Positions 9,188 to 17,100 of a DNA stretch of 64,000 nucleotides are shown piece after piece. Position numbers and translations under genes: made by a program. The notes below the pieces were generated by a model. That model did not search any database, had not been told where the DNA came from, and saw only the letters and a program-made list of their open reading frames with translations. Numbering within the stretch: position 1 is the first letter of the stretch; each line of letters opens with the position of its first letter. The stretch is from an uncultured Poribacteria bacterium (GTDB taxonomy: Bacteria > Poribacteria > WGA-4E > WGA-3G): contig OX638352.1 in NCBI GenBank assembly GCA_951813545.1, positions 2,558,835 through 2,622,834 of the forward strand, given 5' to 3'.

Positions 9188-9220
9188 GGCATAGGTGTTC
9201 TTAAGCATCTATGCCTTCTT
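9188..9220 (+). terminator. rho-independent terminator after LamG gene
   Basis: GGCATAG (9188-9194) pairs with CTATGCC (9209-9215) followed by TTCTT. It lies between the LamG gene and the oxidoreductase gene. Confidence 0.6.
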
Positions 9221-9238
9221 AATATAAGGGCAGAAAAA

Positions 9239-10318
9239 ATGACCAAAATCGGAATTGTCGGCATCGGATTTATGGGTATGATTCACTACTATGCTGTTCA
9301 ACGCATTACGGGTGCCGAAGTGGTTGCTATCTGCACACGCGATCCAAAGAAGCTTGATGGGGATTGGACCGGCATCCAAGGTAATTTTGGACCCCGAGGT
9401 GGCATGGAAGATCTCTCAAATGTCCGAAAATATAGTGAAATCGACGAACTTCTCGCCGATGAAGAGGTTGAGCTCGTCGATATCTGCCTACCGACACATC
9501 TGCACAAATCCGTCAGTATAGCATCCCTCAAGGCGGGAAAACATACCCTCGTCGAAAAACCAATTTCTATCTCTATTGACGATGCAAACGAACTCGTCGA
9601 ACTTGCAGAAGATATTGGTGCGCAGCGGAAGGCAGCACATCAAAGTCCTTGTTATCTGATGGTGGCGCACGTGCTCCCGTTCTTTGCGGAATACGCTTAT
9701 GCGAAACGGATTGTGGAAGAAGGGAAATACGGCGAACTCCTCGGCGCGCATTTTAAGCGAATTATCTCCAGACCGAGTCAGTCGCGAGATCTCGCTGGTC
9801 TTGAGAAGAGCGGCGGTCCTGGCATCGATTTGCACATCCACGATACACACTTCATTCAACTCCTCTGCGGTGTTCCAGATGCCGTGTTCTCACAGGGTAA
9901 ACGCGCCGGTGGCAACTATATAGATTACCTGACAACACAGTATATCTACAACGATAAGGAGATCGCTGTCAGTTGTTCTTCTGGCGGGGTTTCGCAACGC
10001 GGACGCGCTTTCTCGCACGGGTTTGAAATCTTCCTTGAAAAAGCCACACTCCTTTACGACTTTTCAACATTAGCAGGTGAAGCCTCTACTGCAGTACCGC
10101 TAACGCTTTTGAACGACGAAGGTGAAGTCGAGCAGGTCGATTTAGGGGATGTTGATCCCATTGATGCCTTCGTCGGTGAACTTCAATACGCCGTTGACGC
10201 GATAGATTGGGAAGACGAACCAACAGCACTCTCTGGGGTCGGCGCGAGGGACGCACTGCTTCTCTGCTATAAAGAGGCAGAATCGGTCAAAACCGGTGAA
10301 ATCGTCCCGATCCGTTAG
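9239..10318 (+). CDS. Gfo/Idh/MocA family oxidoreductase
   Basis: 359 aa from the ATG at 9239 (MTKIGIVGIGFMG). The Rossmann motif GIVGIGFMGMIHY is at the N-terminus. The family signature EKPISISIDDANELVELAE (about 103-121) contains the catalytic-lysine motif EKP. The HIHDTHFIQLLCG region (about 200-215) is the histidine-containing C-terminal domain motif. Such enzymes oxidise or reduce sugars or inositols with NAD(P). The substrate cannot be named. It stands alone behind a terminator and ahead of the tnpB element. Confidence 0.92.
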   Translation: MTKIGIVGIGFMGMIHYYAVQRITGAEVVAICTRDPKKLDGDWTGIQGNFGPRGGMEDLSNVRKYSEIDELLADEEVELVDICLPTHLHKSVSIASLKAGKHTLVEKPISISIDDANELVELAEDIGAQRKAAHQSPCYLMVAHVLPFFAEYAYAKRIVEEGKYGELLGAHFKRIISRPSQSRDLAGLEKSGGPGIDLHIHDTHFIQLLCGVPDAVFSQGKRAGGNYIDYLTTQYIYNDKEIAVSCSSGGVSQRGRAFSHGFEIFLEKATLLYDFSTLAGEASTAVPLTLLNDEGEVEQVDLGDVDPIDAFVGELQYAVDAIDWEDEPTALSGVGARDALLLCYKEAESVKTGEIVPIR

Positions 10319-10447
10319 AGCGTGAATGTACGAAAAACCCCATCGACGCTGCTGTTACGGCACGTCGGCGCGTGCCTACTACTTTTATAATCAAGCTTGG
10401 AAATATGTAGACATTGCAAACGGAGACAACCCACCCGAATCGCCGCT

Positions 10448-10466
10448 GGCAAGGATTGTATCCTCG
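10448..10466 (+). repeat. palindromic intergenic element (GGCGAGGAT type), degenerate
   Basis: GGCAAGGATTGTATCCTCG matches one strand of the perfect palindrome at 32841-32861. It lies in the gap between the oxidoreductase and the tnpB element. Nothing else gene-like is visible at 10319-10510. Confidence 0.55.
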
Positions 10467-10583
10467 TCCCGCAGTGCCCAATTAATTGTAGATTTTACGG
10501 GAATTGACGGATTGAAAGCGCAACGCTTTAGCTTTGGGATGAAAAACCGCCCTCTTGGAAAGTACCAAAACGCCAAAATATAT

Positions 10584-10612
10584 TTGACATTCCGTCGGAA
10601 TTGTGGTATGAT
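10584..10612 (+). promoter_or_regulatory. promoter of tnpB copy 1
   Basis: TTGACA (10584-10589), 17-bp spacer, TATGAT (10607-10612). The same arrangement occurs in copy 2 (35952-35980), so the promoter travels with the element. The transcript would begin just before the conserved leader structure. Confidence 0.8.
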
Positions 10613-10626
10613 TAAAATATCACGTT

Positions 10627-10690
10627 GGCAGACATGACAAGCACAGTCGCATGGCTGTGTGTCTGCCTACCCACTTGTCAGGGGTTAAAG
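10627..10690 (+). ncRNA. pseudoknotted 5' leader RNA of tnpB (copy 1)
   Basis: Stem P1 is GGCAGACA (10627-10634) with TGTCTGCC (10660-10667). Inside it hairpin P2 is CACAG (10642-10646) with CTGTG (10655-10659), loop TCGCATGG. GACAAG (10636-10641), between P1 and P2, pairs with CTTGTC (10674-10679) beyond P1, making a pseudoknot. It is followed by AGGGGTTAAAG. P2 and the pseudoknot helix differ in sequence in copy 2 but remain paired. Function unknown; it could control tnpB translation or be a separate RNA. Confidence 0.75.
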
Positions 10691-10709
10691 GCGTAATACG
10701 TGAAAGTCC

Positions 10710-11822
10710 ATGAAAACCTACAAATATGAGTTATATCACCAATCGAATATCATTCAGATTGGAAATCTGGTTGACGACTTGCATAGCGTGCATGTCCACT
10801 TGCTTCGGTTGCAGAGACGCTATTATCGAATCTATGGAAAATATGCGTCTTTTTCTCGCATCTGCGGTCATATCACGAAGTTGAAACAGCGGACGAAACC
10901 GCATTGGAATCAACTGCCGAGTCAGGTTATCCAACAAGTCGCAAAGCGTATTCACTTGGGATACGAAAAGTTTTTTGATAACATCAAGGACCGGAAAGCA
11001 GGTAAAACCAAACGTAAAGTCGGTAGACCGAAAATCAAGCCGAATCATAAATATAACTCCTTGACGTTCACACAAGCAGGTTTCAAAATAGAAGGCAATC
11101 GGTTGAGAATCAACTGCCTCGATAAGTCGTTCACGTTTTGGAAACACCGAGACTGGACAGGAAACCCGATAAAGACGATAACAATCAAACGTGATAATGT
11201 AGGAGACTACTATCTATACCTGAGTTGTGAGGCCTGTGAACCTTCCGAGAAACTCCCTTTGACCGGTAATGTGGCAGGGGCGGACTTCGGAATGAAAACA
11301 TTCCTCACGCTTTCAGATGGTACGAAGATAGGGTCACCTGAGTTCTACAAGCAAGGTCTCAACGCAGTTCGTTCAGCAAACAAGGCACTCTCTGGCAAGC
11401 AAAAGGGTTCAAATGCCTGGTATCGTGCGAAGCGTCACCTCGCCCGCGTCCATAAGAAGATAGCAAATCAGAGACGCGATTGGTTCTTCAAGTTGGCACT
11501 TCGGCTTGTGCGTAAATACGATACACTTGCGATAGAGACCCTCAACCTTGCGGGTATGAAACGCCTCTGGGGCCGGAAAATCTCTGATATTGCTTTCGGT
11601 GAGTTTGCTCTCATCCTCCAATGGACGTGTGCGAAATATGGTAAAACTTTCGCACAAGCCTGTCGTTGGACACCCACAACAAAACCGTGTTCGGCTTGTG
11701 GACATCACAACGAAAATCTAACACTCCAAGATAGGCAGTGGATATGCCGTGAATGTGGTTCACACCATGATCGAGACATCAACGCTGCACTAAACATTTT
11801 GCAGGCTGGGGTACCCGCGTAA
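10710..11822 (+). CDS. tnpB: TnpB RNA-guided endonuclease (IS605 OrfB), intact
   Basis: 370 aa, normal for TnpB. The RuvC-like residues appear intact: Asp192 in GADFGMKTF, Glu276 in IETLNLAGM, and the C-terminal HDRDINAALNI (Asp354/Asp356). A four-cysteine zinc finger (CSAC about 327-330, CREC about 346-349) lies between the last two motifs. TnpB proteins are RNA-guided nucleases using an omega-RNA from the 3' end of the element. The ATG lies 30 nt after the AGGGG of the leader. About half identical by eye to the copy at 36078. Confidence 0.93.
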   Translation: MKTYKYELYHQSNIIQIGNLVDDLHSVHVHLLRLQRRYYRIYGKYASFSRICGHITKLKQRTKPHWNQLPSQVIQQVAKRIHLGYEKFFDNIKDRKAGKTKRKVGRPKIKPNHKYNSLTFTQAGFKIEGNRLRINCLDKSFTFWKHRDWTGNPIKTITIKRDNVGDYYLYLSCEACEPSEKLPLTGNVAGADFGMKTFLTLSDGTKIGSPEFYKQGLNAVRSANKALSGKQKGSNAWYRAKRHLARVHKKIANQRRDWFFKLALRLVRKYDTLAIETLNLAGMKRLWGRKISDIAFGEFALILQWTCAKYGKTFAQACRWTPTTKPCSACGHHNENLTLQDRQWICRECGSHHDRDINAALNILQAGVPA

Positions 11823-11882
11823 CAATGCGCGATAAAGCCGTTGGATCGCACCTTCGTGAGTGCGGCGGAGACGGAATAATAG

Positions 11883-11979
11883 CCTGCGGGTGGAGCGACA
11901 GTCAGACGGTGGACTCTCTGAGAAAACCGCAGTCGCTACGAAACCGAAGCCCATGCCTTTAGGCGTTGGGTGGTATCAC
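11883..11979 (+). ncRNA. omega-RNA-like 3' region of tnpB element (copy 1)
   Basis: From CCTGCGGGTGGAGCGACAGT to TATCAC the sequence is strongly conserved with 37227-37324. Visible pairings include AGCGAC/GTCGCT and the terminal hairpin AAGCCCATGCCTTTAGGCGTTGGG. By analogy with characterised TnpB systems the guide would begin right after the end, at 11980 (TATAAATGAATTCTTT). This is inferred from position and conservation. Confidence 0.7.
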
Positions 11980-11984
11980 TATAA

Positions 11985-13112
11985 ATGAATTCTTTCTATT
12001 CGGTTACCAACATCGGTGAACTCTATGTCCCTGCCGAATGCCGGGAAGCGGTTTTCGCCCGTGCTCGCGTCAAGCTGTTCGCGCGTCAAGAATTGGGACA
12101 TCTCAATCGGATCTTCACACACATCCGTCAAGGTGGCGTTGCTGTCACAGAGGGAAAATGGGAACAGATTACAACACTGATGGACTATATCCAACGCCAC
12201 AAACAGGACTTAATCCAACACGCTGACCGCAGTGCTAAACGACGAGATCGAAGGGATTCGCATGGCAGATCTGCAAGCCTCGCGCTGAGAGAAGCCTTAG
12301 CTAAACTCATGTGTTGGGTGGACGCGGACGGAATCTTACAGGCTGAATCCGCACCTGTCATACCGCATTTATTGGAACTTGCTGGAGAGCCAGCGGGAGC
12401 GAATGAAGGGAAACCCTTTCTCCTACCCGTAACAAAGATTCAACAGATTCAACAAGCACTCGCAGACACCTACCCAATCCATGCCCTCGATGCTTCCGTT
12501 GTCGCTTCCGAAAACGTCCTCGCGCCGCGCTCGCAGGAAACGATTGAGTGCTTTCAAGATGCACTCCAGTTCGTCCGACAATCTAATCCCGCTACGGTTG
12601 CCGACATCGGGTGTGGCAGTGGATGTTTGACCTTATTGGCACGGCAGGAATTGGGGGAACAGGTTGAATTATATGCGTCCGACCTACTTCCTGAAGCAGT
12701 CGCGACAACGAAACTGAACATCCAGCGACTCCTACCCCATTCGGATACTATATACATCATGCCCGCTGGCGACCTGTTTGATCCGCTTCCACCCCATCAA
12801 TTTGATGTGATTATCTTCAATGCTCCGTGGGTTGTTGCCCGCGTGCGCAATCGCGCAGAGTTGGCTATCCACGATGAAAAACAGGAAACGGTGAAACGTT
12901 TTTTTGCACAGGTCTCAAATTTCCTGAAACCTAACGGCACTATTTTATTCGGCTACGCAGACGCTTCTGGTCCGAAGGCGATTGACAATTTGGAGGGGAT
13001 AATTGCGGAAGCCGGTTTTAGGGAGAATGCCATCTTTAAGAGGCGGGTCGCGACGCATCGCTCTAAACGGAAGTGGGAGCAGATTCGGGTGTATGTCTTA
13101 AATCAAAAATAA
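11985..13112 (+). CDS. class I SAM-dependent methyltransferase (PrmC/HemK-like), 5' end altered by adjacent tnpB element
   Basis: 375 aa. The SAM-binding motif I is VADIGCGSGCLTLLARQ (about 203-219), followed by an acidic strand end (LYASDLLPEA) and the motif IV sequence FNAPWVV (about 279-285), which resembles the (N/D)PPY of N-methyltransferases with the first Pro replaced by Ala. The N-terminal 190 residues are of unknown fold. The ATG lies only 6 nt after the tnpB element's right end, with no Shine-Dalgarno site, so the insertion may have removed the native promoter and N-terminus; the real start may be further in. Confidence 0.75.
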   Translation: MNSFYSVTNIGELYVPAECREAVFARARVKLFARQELGHLNRIFTHIRQGGVAVTEGKWEQITTLMDYIQRHKQDLIQHADRSAKRRDRRDSHGRSASLALREALAKLMCWVDADGILQAESAPVIPHLLELAGEPAGANEGKPFLLPVTKIQQIQQALADTYPIHALDASVVASENVLAPRSQETIECFQDALQFVRQSNPATVADIGCGSGCLTLLARQELGEQVELYASDLLPEAVATTKLNIQRLLPHSDTIYIMPAGDLFDPLPPHQFDVIIFNAPWVVARVRNRAELAIHDEKQETVKRFFAQVSNFLKPNGTILFGYADASGPKAIDNLEGIIAEAGFRENAIFKRRVATHRSKRKWEQIRVYVLNQK

Positions 13113-13115
13113 ATG

Positions 13116-13146
13116 CCGGGGTTGAGTGGTTATAGCCCCGATCCGG
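13116..13146. repeat. palindromic element between convergent genes
   Basis: CCGGGG and CCCCGATCCGG arms around a short AT-rich centre, in the 50-bp gap between two convergent genes, a typical place for REP-like elements or bidirectional terminators. Confidence 0.5.
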
Positions 13147-13163
13147 AGATCGAGGCTATAAGG

Positions 13164-14786
13164 CTAATTGCGAACTACGGACACCGGCGTTCCATTTTGT
13201 AATAGATGTTGTTTATCAACAATTATCAGTGTTCCGTTCAAAAGTCTCGAGGTGACCTCTATCTCACCACCGTAAACAGCACCAACGCTCACCTGTTCTC
13301 GGCGTGCTACATTCTCTTCAACCTTAAAGATAGTCCCACTGCCGTTCTGAATGTGTAGGACCGAGCACAACGGGATCAGTTGAACATTTTTTCGCTCACC
13401 CGTTTTAATAGAAACCGTGATTGTCCCACCCGGCCTCAGACCGCCGTTGTGAGAGAGTGTTCCGATGGAATTTGGCACATTGGCGTGGACAAGCACTGTG
13501 TTATTTTCACGGTTGACTGTCGGACTGATAAAATCAATTATGCCGACAATATTCCGAATGCCGGAGTTCGTGGAAATCAAGACGAGTTCGCCGCTATGGA
13601 TGCGGCGTGCATCCCCAACAGGCATATTCCAAACCGCTTTGAGAACATCAACACCAATAACCTTAAATACTGGTTTCCCTGAAGGCGACGAGGCAGGTCC
13701 CGCGTGATCTCCGACGTTCAAGTGACGCGTTGAAATAACGCCATTAATCGGGGACTTAATAGTAGCATCATTCATCTGTTCCCGCGCAATTTTGAGTCGT
13801 TCTTCGGCTTGATTCACTGCCGACCTCGCAATTGCTATCTCTTGTTCCCATGATTTCGCGTCCACCAGTTTCTGCGCCGAGTCGCGGTCTGCTTGCGCCT
13901 GTGTAACCTTTGATTCTGCCAGAGCGATCTCGCGCTCCCAGCTGCGGATTTCTACAAGCTTCTGAGAAACGGCTAATTCTGCTTTCGCTTTCTCCACGGA
14001 AGGATGTGTCGAGCCTTCCTTAAACTGTGCTGCTGTAACCTTAGCGTCTTCTAAACGGGTTTCTGCCAATTTCAAGCGCTTTTCTACTGATTCAAAGTTG
14101 CTATTACTGATGAGTTGTTTTTCGTGAAGCGATTTATTTCGATCAAAATCCGCTTTAGCATCATCGCGCTCCACTCTCGCTCGTTCCAATCCTTGTTCTG
14201 CATTTGTTTTCGATTTTTCAATTGTCTCTTTAGCTGCTTTGTATCCCGATTCTGTCTGTATCAGTTGGTTACGGACGCGCATTTCGGCGAGTGATCTCAT
14301 CTCGACGAGTTCTGACTGCGCTGTCATCAACTTCTCCTCTGCAATTGCTAACTGAGATTCGATACCTGCTTCGGCGTTCGCTTCCTTCAATGTGAGTTGG
14401 GATTTCGCACTGCTCAATGCCGACTCTGCACGTATCACGGCAAGTGTGGCTTCCCTCGAATTGGTCTCCGCAAGTACGTCACCTTTCTTCACACTTTGCC
14501 CGACTGTCGCATTCAGGGCACTGATCTTCCCCGAAAGATTGGCGAATACACTTACCTCTGCCTGCGGTTGTAGATGTCCAGTATACTGCTTTGTGGAAAC
14601 AATCGTCCCGCGTCTCGCTGTTATGACCGGCACAGCGATTGGTGATGCCTCTTGGGCAATCGCGATGCCGACACTGAAAAAACAGGTAAGCACAACAAGC
14701 CTTATCAGATGTGGTTTTAGAGCGACACCTGCAAACTTTAAGGGTCTCACTGCAATGTCCGCTCTCAAAATGTGTCTATTAATCAT
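13164..14786 (-). CDS. HlyD/AcrA-type periplasmic adaptor (membrane fusion) protein with long coiled coil
   Basis: 540 aa. A membrane/signal segment at about 27-45 (LIRLVVLTCFFSVGIAIAQ) is followed by a lipoyl-like half (VFANLSGKISALNATVGQSVKKGDVLAE). Then comes a very long Ala/Glu/Lys-rich coiled coil (about 120-345), the second lipoyl half (ATIKSPINGVISTRHLNVGDH), a beta-barrel and a membrane-proximal domain. It contains an internal duplication (QKLVEIRSWEREIALAES and QKLVDAKSWEQEIAIARS). Such proteins link inner-membrane pumps to outer-membrane channels; no pump gene is adjacent. It overlaps msrA by 8 nt, so translation is coupled. Confidence 0.85.
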   Translation of the reverse strand: MINRHILRADIAVRPLKFAGVALKPHLIRLVVLTCFFSVGIAIAQEASPIAVPVITARRGTIVSTKQYTGHLQPQAEVSVFANLSGKISALNATVGQSVKKGDVLAETNSREATLAVIRAESALSSAKSQLTLKEANAEAGIESQLAIAEEKLMTAQSELVEMRSLAEMRVRNQLIQTESGYKAAKETIEKSKTNAEQGLERARVERDDAKADFDRNKSLHEKQLISNSNFESVEKRLKLAETRLEDAKVTAAQFKEGSTHPSVEKAKAELAVSQKLVEIRSWEREIALAESKVTQAQADRDSAQKLVDAKSWEQEIAIARSAVNQAEERLKIAREQMNDATIKSPINGVISTRHLNVGDHAGPASSPSGKPVFKVIGVDVLKAVWNMPVGDARRIHSGELVLISTNSGIRNIVGIIDFISPTVNRENNTVLVHANVPNSIGTLSHNGGLRPGGTITVSIKTGERKNVQLIPLCSVLHIQNGSGTIFKVEENVARREQVSVGAVYGGEIEVTSRLLNGTLIIVDKQHLLQNGTPVSVVRN

Positions 14787-15318
14787 TTTTAAGTTTATCC
14801 TTAAAATCCTTTGTGAATTTTCGCATCTTTGGATGAATTACAAATTGACAGTACGGCTGATTTAGATTCAGTTGAAAATAGTTTTGGTGGTAATCTTCGG
14901 CAGGATAGAAGACATCAGCTGGCGTGATTTCTGTCACAATCGGATCATCCCACATATCGGAAGCATCCATCTCGGCTTTAGACTGTTCCGCGGTCCGCTT
15001 TTGAGCTTCCGTATGATAGAAAATCGCAGAACGGTACTGAGTGCCAACATCAGCTCCCTGCTGATTTAAGGTCGTTGCATCATGCGTGTGCCAAAAAACT
15101 TCCAACAGTTCTTCGTAGGAAATAATGTCCGGATCAAACTGAACCTGAATCACTTCGGCGTGGCCCGTCATTCCCATACACACTGCTTGATACGTTGGAT
15201 TAACGGTGGTGCCGCCGGTGTATCCGGAGACGACTTCGTGAACGCCTTCCAATTGCAGAAAGACTGCCTCAACACACCAAAAACAACCTGCACCAAATGT
15301 CGCTGTCTCTAATTTCAT
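14779..15318 (-). CDS. msrA: peptide-methionine (S)-S-oxide reductase
   Basis: 179 aa, full length. The catalytic motif GAGCFWCVEAVF lies at residues 9-20 with the nucleophilic Cys in GCFWC, and the conserved GYTGG, GHAEVIQVQFDP, FWHTHDATTLNQQGADVGTQYRS and PAEDYHQNY blocks are all present. It repairs oxidised methionine. No MsrB domain is fused. The gene ends inside the start of the downstream adaptor gene (8-nt overlap), a link between methionine repair and export that is not explained by the sequence. Confidence 0.95.
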   Translation of the reverse strand: MKLETATFGAGCFWCVEAVFLQLEGVHEVVSGYTGGTTVNPTYQAVCMGMTGHAEVIQVQFDPDIISYEELLEVFWHTHDATTLNQQGADVGTQYRSAIFYHTEAQKRTAEQSKAEMDASDMWDDPIVTEITPADVFYPAEDYHQNYFQLNLNQPYCQFVIHPKMRKFTKDFKDKLKND

Positions 15319-15425
15319 CTTTTTATTGACGGTTTTCGCACCGCGGCGAACCCCGTGGCTCTCCTTTAGTAAAATAGTGTAACGTCCATTCGCTGACGAG
15401 GTTTCTAACTTTTAAACGCAACAAC

Positions 15426-15454
15426 TTGCAAAAAGCCGAAGACTATGGTATACT
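15426..15454 (+). promoter_or_regulatory. promoter giving a probably leaderless transcript
   Basis: TTGCAA (15426-15431), 17-bp spacer, TATACT (15449-15454). Only 9 nt separate the -10 element from the ATG at 15464, and no Shine-Dalgarno sequence is present, so transcription should start at or just before the start codon. Confidence 0.65.
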
Positions 15455-15463
15455 CACAAACCT

Positions 15464-16135
15464 ATGAAACGCTTTCTTTCACTTCTTATTTTCTTGTGTC
15501 TGGTAGCGTGTCAGTCGCAGGAACAACAAGCGAAAACGCTTGTCAATCAACTGGGTGACATAGAAGCAGGGCGTCGCACCAAAGCCGCTAAAGCCTTGGT
15601 CAAAATGGGACCTAAGGCGATTGACGCACTCATCCACGGGTTATCCGATGAAAATCCGCAGATTCGTGAGATGTCTGTGTGGACACTCAGTGAAATCAAG
15701 ACACCCGCCGCCCGTGTTGTCCCCGCGCTTATTTCTGTGCTCACAGATCCGGATGAGAATATCCGCGTTGTCGGCTCTGTTGCCCTGCAAAATTTGGGTG
15801 AATCTGCTGTGCCGTATCTCATTGATGCCCTAACAGCAGATTCAGCGGATATTCGATTGAATGCCGCTTATGCTTTAGGTGAAATCGGCACACCACTTGA
15901 CACAATTTTGCCTGCGCTCATAAACACACTTACAGATCCAGTGTGGAACGTCCGCCGTCTTGTCGTGCGTGCTTTAGCGACAATAGGCACCCCCGCAGTT
16001 GAACCGCTGGTTGCGGCACTCAACTCGCCCAAACCCGAACTCCGTCGCATGGCGGAACGCGCCTTGAACGATATTGGCACCCCACGGGCACGCAGGGCAA
16101 TCGCCGATGCGAAGAAAGCGTTGTCTGATCGCTGA
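15464..16135 (+). CDS. HEAT-repeat lipoprotein
   Basis: 223 aa. A lipoprotein signal peptide with lipobox LVAC (Cys16) is followed by about five HEAT/PBS-lyase-like helical repeats, recognisable by repeated ALIHGLSDENPQIREMSVW, ALISVLTDPDENIRVVGSV and ALINTLTDPVWNVRRLVVR units. HEAT repeats mediate protein interactions. Predicted location: lipid-anchored to the membrane, facing the periplasm. It ends 2 bp before the convergent stop of the next gene. Confidence 0.85.
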   Translation: MKRFLSLLIFLCLVACQSQEQQAKTLVNQLGDIEAGRRTKAAKALVKMGPKAIDALIHGLSDENPQIREMSVWTLSEIKTPAARVVPALISVLTDPDENIRVVGSVALQNLGESAVPYLIDALTADSADIRLNAAYALGEIGTPLDTILPALINTLTDPVWNVRRLVVRALATIGTPAVEPLVAALNSPKPELRRMAERALNDIGTPRARRAIADAKKALSDR

Positions 16136-16137
16136 GA

Positions 16138-17100
16138 TTATTCAGGCGAAGCCTGTCGTCCTTCCATTCGCAGACAATCATCCCAATAAGAAACAGCGTA
16201 CGCCTTCACAGGTTCGGGTTGGTGCGCCTGTTCAAGATACTGCGCGATCCAGTCAAGCAACTGCTCTCGGAGCGACGGGCGAATCTCACCGTCCTCATAA
16301 GCCAACTTGTGAAAATCTTCCCGTGCGTCGGTATCTAACTGAAAATCTGCTTGGCGATAGAGCACAAGATTGACTATCAATCCAAGTGTAAGATGTTCGA
16401 TCGGATTGGGGAAGATACTGAGCGGCGGATCCAGAGCGAACAGGTTATCCGATGGTAGGGCTTTGACGTAGTGGCAACGATTCTCAATACATGCCAACTG
16501 TTGGTCGATCATATCGATTTCAGATAGGTGAATCAACGCTCTTGGGACATCTGTATCTCTGATTGTTACCTGAAGTGACCGAATAGTGGTTCTGTAGGTC
16601 AACAACGCCTTTAAAAAATCAAGTTCCGCTTGCGTATAAATCTGGATGCCTTCTGTTTCAAGGTCCGTGTAAGTAGTGCCGAGGGCGCGTTCCTCATCTC
16701 TGCTAGGAGGCAAAATTACACCGTGTTCCAAAAGATAACGCACCCTATCCAATAATTTTTCTGCCAGCGTATTGCCGATTTGGAAAAATTTGACGACCCT
16801 TGTTTTACGAAGGAGGCGAACGGCTTTGTCGAGATCGCCCTTGCTTCCGTATTCCAACCCAAGACTGGTGAGCGTGAAGGCAGTCTGAATCTGTGTCCGC
16901 AACCCCGATTCATCCGAGAGGTCTCTCGTCTTCATTGTGATAAGTTTGTGGGCAATGGCGGCAATGTTCTGATAAAGCGTATCCGCCTGCTCACGAGGAA
17001 TGCTACCGAGAGTGTCTCCGTGTGCCAAGGCTTGTGCGAGGAAGAGCCGTCCATCAAGCCTCGCCTCCGACACAAGAGAAAACCTATTCGTCTTCGTCAT
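16138..17100 (-). CDS. DUF6178-like protein, C-terminal half
   Basis: 320 aa from the ATG at 17100, which has GAGGA a few nt upstream; starts up to 17121 are open. It continues the helical protein encoded just upstream: together they give a length and sequence pattern (LGLEYGSKGDLDKAVRLLRK; VKFFQIGNTLAEKLLDRVRY) that I recognise as DUF6178, usually one protein of about 550 residues. The two frames overlap by 17-38 nt within an Asp/Glu-rich stretch. Function unknown. Either a natural split or a frameshift in the acidic linker. Confidence 0.6.
   Translation of the reverse strand: MTKTNRFSLVSEARLDGRLFLAQALAHGDTLGSIPREQADTLYQNIAAIAHKLITMKTRDLSDESGLRTQIQTAFTLTSLGLEYGSKGDLDKAVRLLRKTRVVKFFQIGNTLAEKLLDRVRYLLEHGVILPPSRDEERALGTTYTDLETEGIQIYTQAELDFLKALLTYRTTIRSLQVTIRDTDVPRALIHLSEIDMIDQQLACIENRCHYVKALPSDNLFALDPPLSIFPNPIEHLTLGLIVNLVLYRQADFQLDTDAREDFHKLAYEDGEIRPSLREQLLDWIAQYLEQAHQPEPVKAYAVSYWDDCLRMEGRQASPE

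Larger units (their letters stand above)
10510..11979 (+). mobile_element. IS200/IS605-type element carrying tnpB only (copy 1)
   Basis: No tnpA is present. The left end is estimated from a small hairpin (AAAGCG/CGCTTT, 10515-10529) that has a counterpart at the same relative place in the second copy (35892-35912, CCCCATGCTTTAGCTTGCGGG). The right end is placed at TATCAC (11974-11979), where similarity with copy 2 stops abruptly. Components in order: hairpin, promoter, pseudoknotted leader, tnpB, omega-RNA-like 3' region. The left boundary is uncertain by about 20 bp. Confidence 0.7.
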
